From NCBI RefSeq assembly GCF_001625215.2, contig NC_030388.2, positions 22,060,558 through 22,124,557 on the forward strand: a stretch of DNA of 64,000 nt, given 5' to 3'. Position 1 is the first letter of the stretch, and every line of letters starts with the position of its first letter. The DNA is from Daucus carota subsp. sativus (lineage: Eukaryota > Streptophyta > Magnoliopsida > Apiales > Apiaceae). Made by a program: the position numbers and the translations under genes. The notes under the pieces are model-generated. The model was not told the origin of the DNA, ran no database searches, and saw nothing but the letters and a program-made list of their open reading frames with translations. Below are positions 60,481-64,000 of the stretch, one piece after another.

Positions 60481-61542
60481 ATGGCTGCAAATATCGTTTC
60501 ATGTGACCATGCAGATGAAGATTATATTGATATGGCAGTGAGCTCAAACGACAGTATTTTCTGCCACGCCATGAGTTCTCCTCCCCATCCTATGGAATTT
60601 GAATTCCAGATGTTCCCTAGCTTTTCAGAGAGCGACACAACCACTTCTCCAGCTGATGAACTCTTCTACAAAGGGAAGCTTCTTCCACTACACCTCCCAC
60701 CGCGTTTACAGATGGTGGAGAAACTGCTGCAGAATGCCAACTGCTATGATAAATATGCAGATTCTTTTGATGAGTTCTTTAGCACTCCATTAGAAAATAC
60801 CACCCCTGCAAGCACCACCCCCTTTGAATCCTGTAATATCTCACCTTACGAATCTTGTCAGGTTAGCCGAGAACTGAATCCAGATGAGTATTTCTTCGAG
60901 TATTCTACTGAAGCGAGTGATTTTATTGCTGATCCCTGCAAAAAGTCTTGGACAAGAAAACTTAAGTTGATCAAGCAGTCGTCCATTGGTTCAAAGATGA
61001 AGGCTTCCCATAGTTATCTAAAATCGTTGTTTAATAAGTCTGGATGCTCAAACGAGTGTTCTGCAGCAGCTGCAATACGGGAACGAACAACTCCTTTGGC
61101 AAAAGAATGTGCAGACAACTATACGAAAGTAGAAAGAGAAGCATTTGGAAAAATACATACAAGCAAACACAAGATTTCTACCAAAAGAAGCCTAAAGAAT
61201 GGACAGATTCCTCAGATTGGAGGTGGTCATCATAGAAGATCGTTCACTGGGGCCATCAAGAGGCTTTCAACAACTAAGTCTTCATCTTTATCCTCTTCGG
61301 TTGGCTCTTTGTCATCATCAAGCTCAAGTACTTCAAATGGATCTCAAGAATCACAGTCATTCAAGCTAAATGGCAGTTCATATTCAGATATTGAAAATTC
61401 AATACAGAGTGCAATTGCTCACTGCAAGAGTTCTCAACAGCTTAATTCAAGAAAAGATACAAGTACTATAGAAGTATATTCATTCCCCTCATCTAGAATA
61501 ATGTATGAGGATAGAGAAAGGTTTGAACTTTGCCAGGTTTAA
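60481..61542 (+). CDS. Membrane-associated kinase regulator (MAKR4-like, BKI1 family)
   Basis: Intronless gene for a 353-residue protein. The N-terminal DEDYIDMAVSS (about residues 12-22) and EFEFQM (39-44) motifs, followed by SPADELFYKGKLLPLHLPPR (about 56-75), are the family signature. A basic stretch (KKSWTRKLKLIKQSS, then KASHSYLKSLFNKSGC, about residues 154-189) is the expected membrane-binding region. Then come RRSFTGAIKRLS, a long Ser-rich run and a C-terminal tail ending DRERFELCQV. MAKR proteins bind the plasma membrane and the cytoplasmic domains of leucine-rich repeat receptor kinases and modulate signalling; MAKR4 acts in auxin-dependent lateral root spacing in Arabidopsis. The similarity is closest to MAKR4 from what I recall; a neighbouring paralogue is possible. 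Confidence 0.88.
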   Translation: MAANIVSCDHADEDYIDMAVSSNDSIFCHAMSSPPHPMEFEFQMFPSFSESDTTTSPADELFYKGKLLPLHLPPRLQMVEKLLQNANCYDKYADSFDEFFSTPLENTTPASTTPFESCNISPYESCQVSRELNPDEYFFEYSTEASDFIADPCKKSWTRKLKLIKQSSIGSKMKASHSYLKSLFNKSGCSNECSAAAAIRERTTPLAKECADNYTKVEREAFGKIHTSKHKISTKRSLKNGQIPQIGGGHHRRSFTGAIKRLSTTKSSSLSSSVGSLSSSSSSTSNGSQESQSFKLNGSSYSDIENSIQSAIAHCKSSQQLNSRKDTSTIEVYSFPSSRIMYEDRERFELCQV

Positions 61543-62577
61543 AGATTTCAGAACGATTATAAATTAAGAATAATATTGATTTGAAAATGCTCCTTTTCCA
61601 TAATTTTTTCACATTTTTGTGCAAGTAACTTCCTATTTGTTACATGTATCACTTCCTATTTATCATATGTGTCAGCATTGGTAGGGTTTTCTGGCTTCAC
61701 TAATAAGAAAATTTACCAGGGGTTGGGAAGGGGAACGACATAACTTTGAAGGGGAAAGTATCTGTTTCTTTATAACAGAAAAATGACACTACAAAATCAA
61801 TGTTTTATCGGAGCTTTCTTGCCAATGATAATTGTAAGCAGTAAAAATCAGCAAAAATATAAAACAGAAAAGCAACACTACAAAATTGAGGTCTGAAGTA
61901 AAATTAACCTTTGGAATGATGAGCACGGAAGAGAGGAGAAAGGCGAGGTTGAAGCAAATTTGCTAGACAGCAGATCTGCAATTTTACTCTTAAGTCTTGG
62001 ACAATTGTGTCAATATTTAGTACAGCTTAAATTTACATATGAATCTCTCCACGCAACTCACCACATGTTTTTTAACCATCTCGCCTTAAACCGGTGATTC
62101 AAGTTATTTTGACATGCACTTCCTGATCAGAAGCCACCTGCTGGTTGGGCCCTAAATTTCGTTCCACCTATCCTGCACTTTCTGATCAGAAGCCACCTGC
62201 TAGTTAGGCCCTGAATTTCGTTTTACATATCTTACACCTTTCACGGATGGAATCACAACCGAAACTAGAAGGCATACTTTTGTTACAAACTGCTACTTTG
62301 TTTACCCACTTTGCAACATCAAGTGCATATTCATGAAACATATTATCCTCCAGATTGTATAACAAGCATGCAACAAATGGCCAACAGTACTTGACATCCA
62401 AAATATAATGCCATCAGCAGATACTTGAAAAACCAAGATGATGCTAATTGCAGATAAGAAGATTGTATATGATATGATCATCTATATAAAAATTCGGAAA
62501 TTATTTTGACCGATGCTCCTTCCATAGTTGTTTACAATGTCACTCAGCAATCAAACTGTAAGTTAAGTATTTATTTC
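61543..62577. other. Intergenic region between convergent genes
   Basis: Contains the 3' ends of the MAKR and ITN1-like genes. A tandem repeat of about 60 bp lies at 62115-62225 (TGATCAGAAGCCACCTGCTG...GGGCCCTAAATTTCGTT, twice). A CTTCCTATTTGTTACATGT / CTTCCTATTTATCATATGT pair lies near 61628-61670. The 65-codon minus frame at 62204-62401 has no known domain. Confidence 0.55.
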
Positions 62578-64000
62578 TTAAAGTGCATACATATGGTGAA
62601 CTTCTGAATCGGAAAAATCAGAATGATGCCATGAGTTGGAGCCACTTCTTGCATGCTTCTGCCTCTTCCTCATTGATCGGACTCTCTTTGACTTCACAAC
62701 GTAGTAAGTCATGGTGCCAAGAACTCCGGCCATTATAACTCCTCCCACAACTGTTACCAGAATTGCTGCCCACTCGTATTTGCGACCAACAACAATATAA
62801 GAGGATGCCATGAATGCAACAGAAGTGCACACGGAAGCAAGCCACATCAACTTGTTTATTACTTCTACTACCCTTCGTTCTGCTTTCGTTTCACCTCTAA
62901 CCAGTGTAATTTGAATGACCACAACAGCCAAGGACGTGAAAAGAGCTATGGCGTTAAAGATGAAGAAGATTTTAAAAGAAGCCCTGCTCACCACTACAGC
63001 CATCCCCTGGTTGTTATCTCCACCAGGTACAGTAAAAATAGCTGCGAATGCAACTGTAGCAAAAAGCACAGCCACCACAGTCACTGAGTTTGTTGCATTA
63101 TTGATCCCTTCTCGGTGAAGCTTCCTGAGCTCTTTGGCAATTCCATGAACATTCTTGTTTGTTCTTTTGGTTTGCTCGAGCTGTGTGTGAACATCTTTTT
63201 TTATTTGAGTTACAGTGTTCCTCAACTCATCCCGTGGTTGGTTCAACTCGTTAGCTCTAACAGCACCACGGCGAATGAGGCATGCCATTATATCTGAGGA
63301 TTCTTCAGAGAGTGGAAGCCCTTCAGCTATGTCAAGTGCAGTTTTGTGATCTCTGGTTGGTGCATTAACATTGATATCAGGGAGGCATAACAATTCGTTT
63401 ACTATCTGCAGCAAACAAGAAATGATATTACTAAAGTTTAGACTTCATATTTCTAACTAGCAAGTGGAAGAATTGAGGTATGCTACTATTGACATGCTTT
63501 AGGAAGTGAATAGTAAATAACTGGTGAGAACAAATCCTAAAACTATTACCCGTTTTCAAGGTAGTACTGATAATGAGAGCTTAGAAAAAAAAAGAACTCA
63601 AAACCATACAGCTTTTATAATTTGAATAAATACATATGTAGACAGTTTCTGGATTCAGATAATAGAACTAGGTACAAAATATGTAAACTCAACTTCACAA
63701 ATGTTTTTTAGGTCAGTCATTTTCATATTTGACGGTCAACTAAGATGACCAGATGATAGTAATGTGTGAACTGGAATCCTAATATGTACTGAAGATACAT
63801 TATTAATATGTGGTGATTATAATGCATATGGAAACTCAGAACATTCACAATATACCTCAGCTCGCTTTTTCCTGGTGGCTACATGCAATGCTGTGTTACC
63901 AAACTTGTCTGGAAGCATAACAATGGCAGCATCAGCTTCAAGAAGTAGCTTCACTGCCTCACAACTATGACCTTTGACAGCCATATGCAATGCAGTCTGT
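62578..64000 (-). CDS. Ankyrin-repeat/PGG-domain membrane protein (ITN1-like), 5' end outside window
   Basis: Partial gene: last exon 62578-63405 and the preceding exon 63856 to beyond 64000, joined by a GT-AG intron. The upstream exon encodes ankyrin repeats (TALHMAVKGHSCEAVKLLLE; FGNTALHVATRKKRAE). The last exon finishes the repeats (INVNAPTRDHKTALDIAE), then has a charged linker (DVHTQLEQTKRTNKNVHGI; KELRKLHREGINNATNS), the PGG domain (VAVLFATVAFAAIFTVPGG) and about four membrane segments, ending in a basic/Ser tail. This matches Arabidopsis ITN1, a plasma-membrane protein affecting salt tolerance and ROS signalling. The window edge cuts off the N-terminal half. Confidence 0.93.

Overview
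This is a plant nuclear genomic window. It is AT-rich, its genes are split by canonical GT-AG introns, and the spaces between genes are packed with small plant transposable elements: Stowaway and PIF/Harbinger-type MITEs, Helitrons, a MULE and poly(A)-tailed retroposons. The gene set (type I chalcone isomerase, ABCG half-transporter, MAKR, ITN1-like ankyrin protein) indicates a flavonoid-making eudicot. I cannot name the species from the sequence alone.

Layout. 1-3248: AT-rich and repeat-derived. 3249-5483 (-): intact intronless ABCG half-transporter. 5484-14600: transposon-dominated, with a probable Helitron, a foldback Stowaway MITE and a decayed ubiquitin-activating enzyme (UBA1) fragment at about 13.4-14.1 kb. 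14464-30710 (copy A) and 33331-46378 (copy B): a large direct tandem duplication separated by a 2.6 kb filler. Each copy has, tail to tail, an eight-coding-exon gene (+) and a spliceosomal PRP3 gene (-). PRP3 is complete only in copy B (44632-49139); copy A keeps only the 3' exons. 51491-54095 (-): four-exon chalcone isomerase. 54.1-60.4 kb: repeats, including a 1.1 kb non-autonomous MULE. 60481-61542 (+): MAKR4-like regulator. 62578-64000 (-): 3' part of an ITN1-like ankyrin/PGG membrane protein that runs off the window.

The most notable content is the duplicated eight-exon gene. Its N-terminal half is the NOP5NT domain of a Nop56/Nop58-type box C/D snoRNP scaffold. The same reading frame continues, inside one exon, into the methyltransferase part of fibrillarin, the protein that the Nop5 N-terminal domain binds. 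The usual fibrillarin GAR domain and the Nop coiled-coil and RNA-binding domains are absent. Both copies encode an uninterrupted 408-residue protein, but several fibrillarin SAM-pocket and catalytic positions are replaced. I regard this tethered, probably non-catalytic Nop-fibrillarin chimera as the best candidate for an undescribed system here.

The two duplicate arms also record their own history. Copy B keeps the empty sites for a Helitron and a retroposon found only in copy A, and approximately so for a second retroposon. Both arms share a Stowaway element and an intronic TIR element. A tract of about 2.6 kb around the PRP3 3' exons is almost identical between the arms, while sequence on both sides has diverged by a few percent, as expected after gene conversion. 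All of this was read by eye; no alignment or database search was run.
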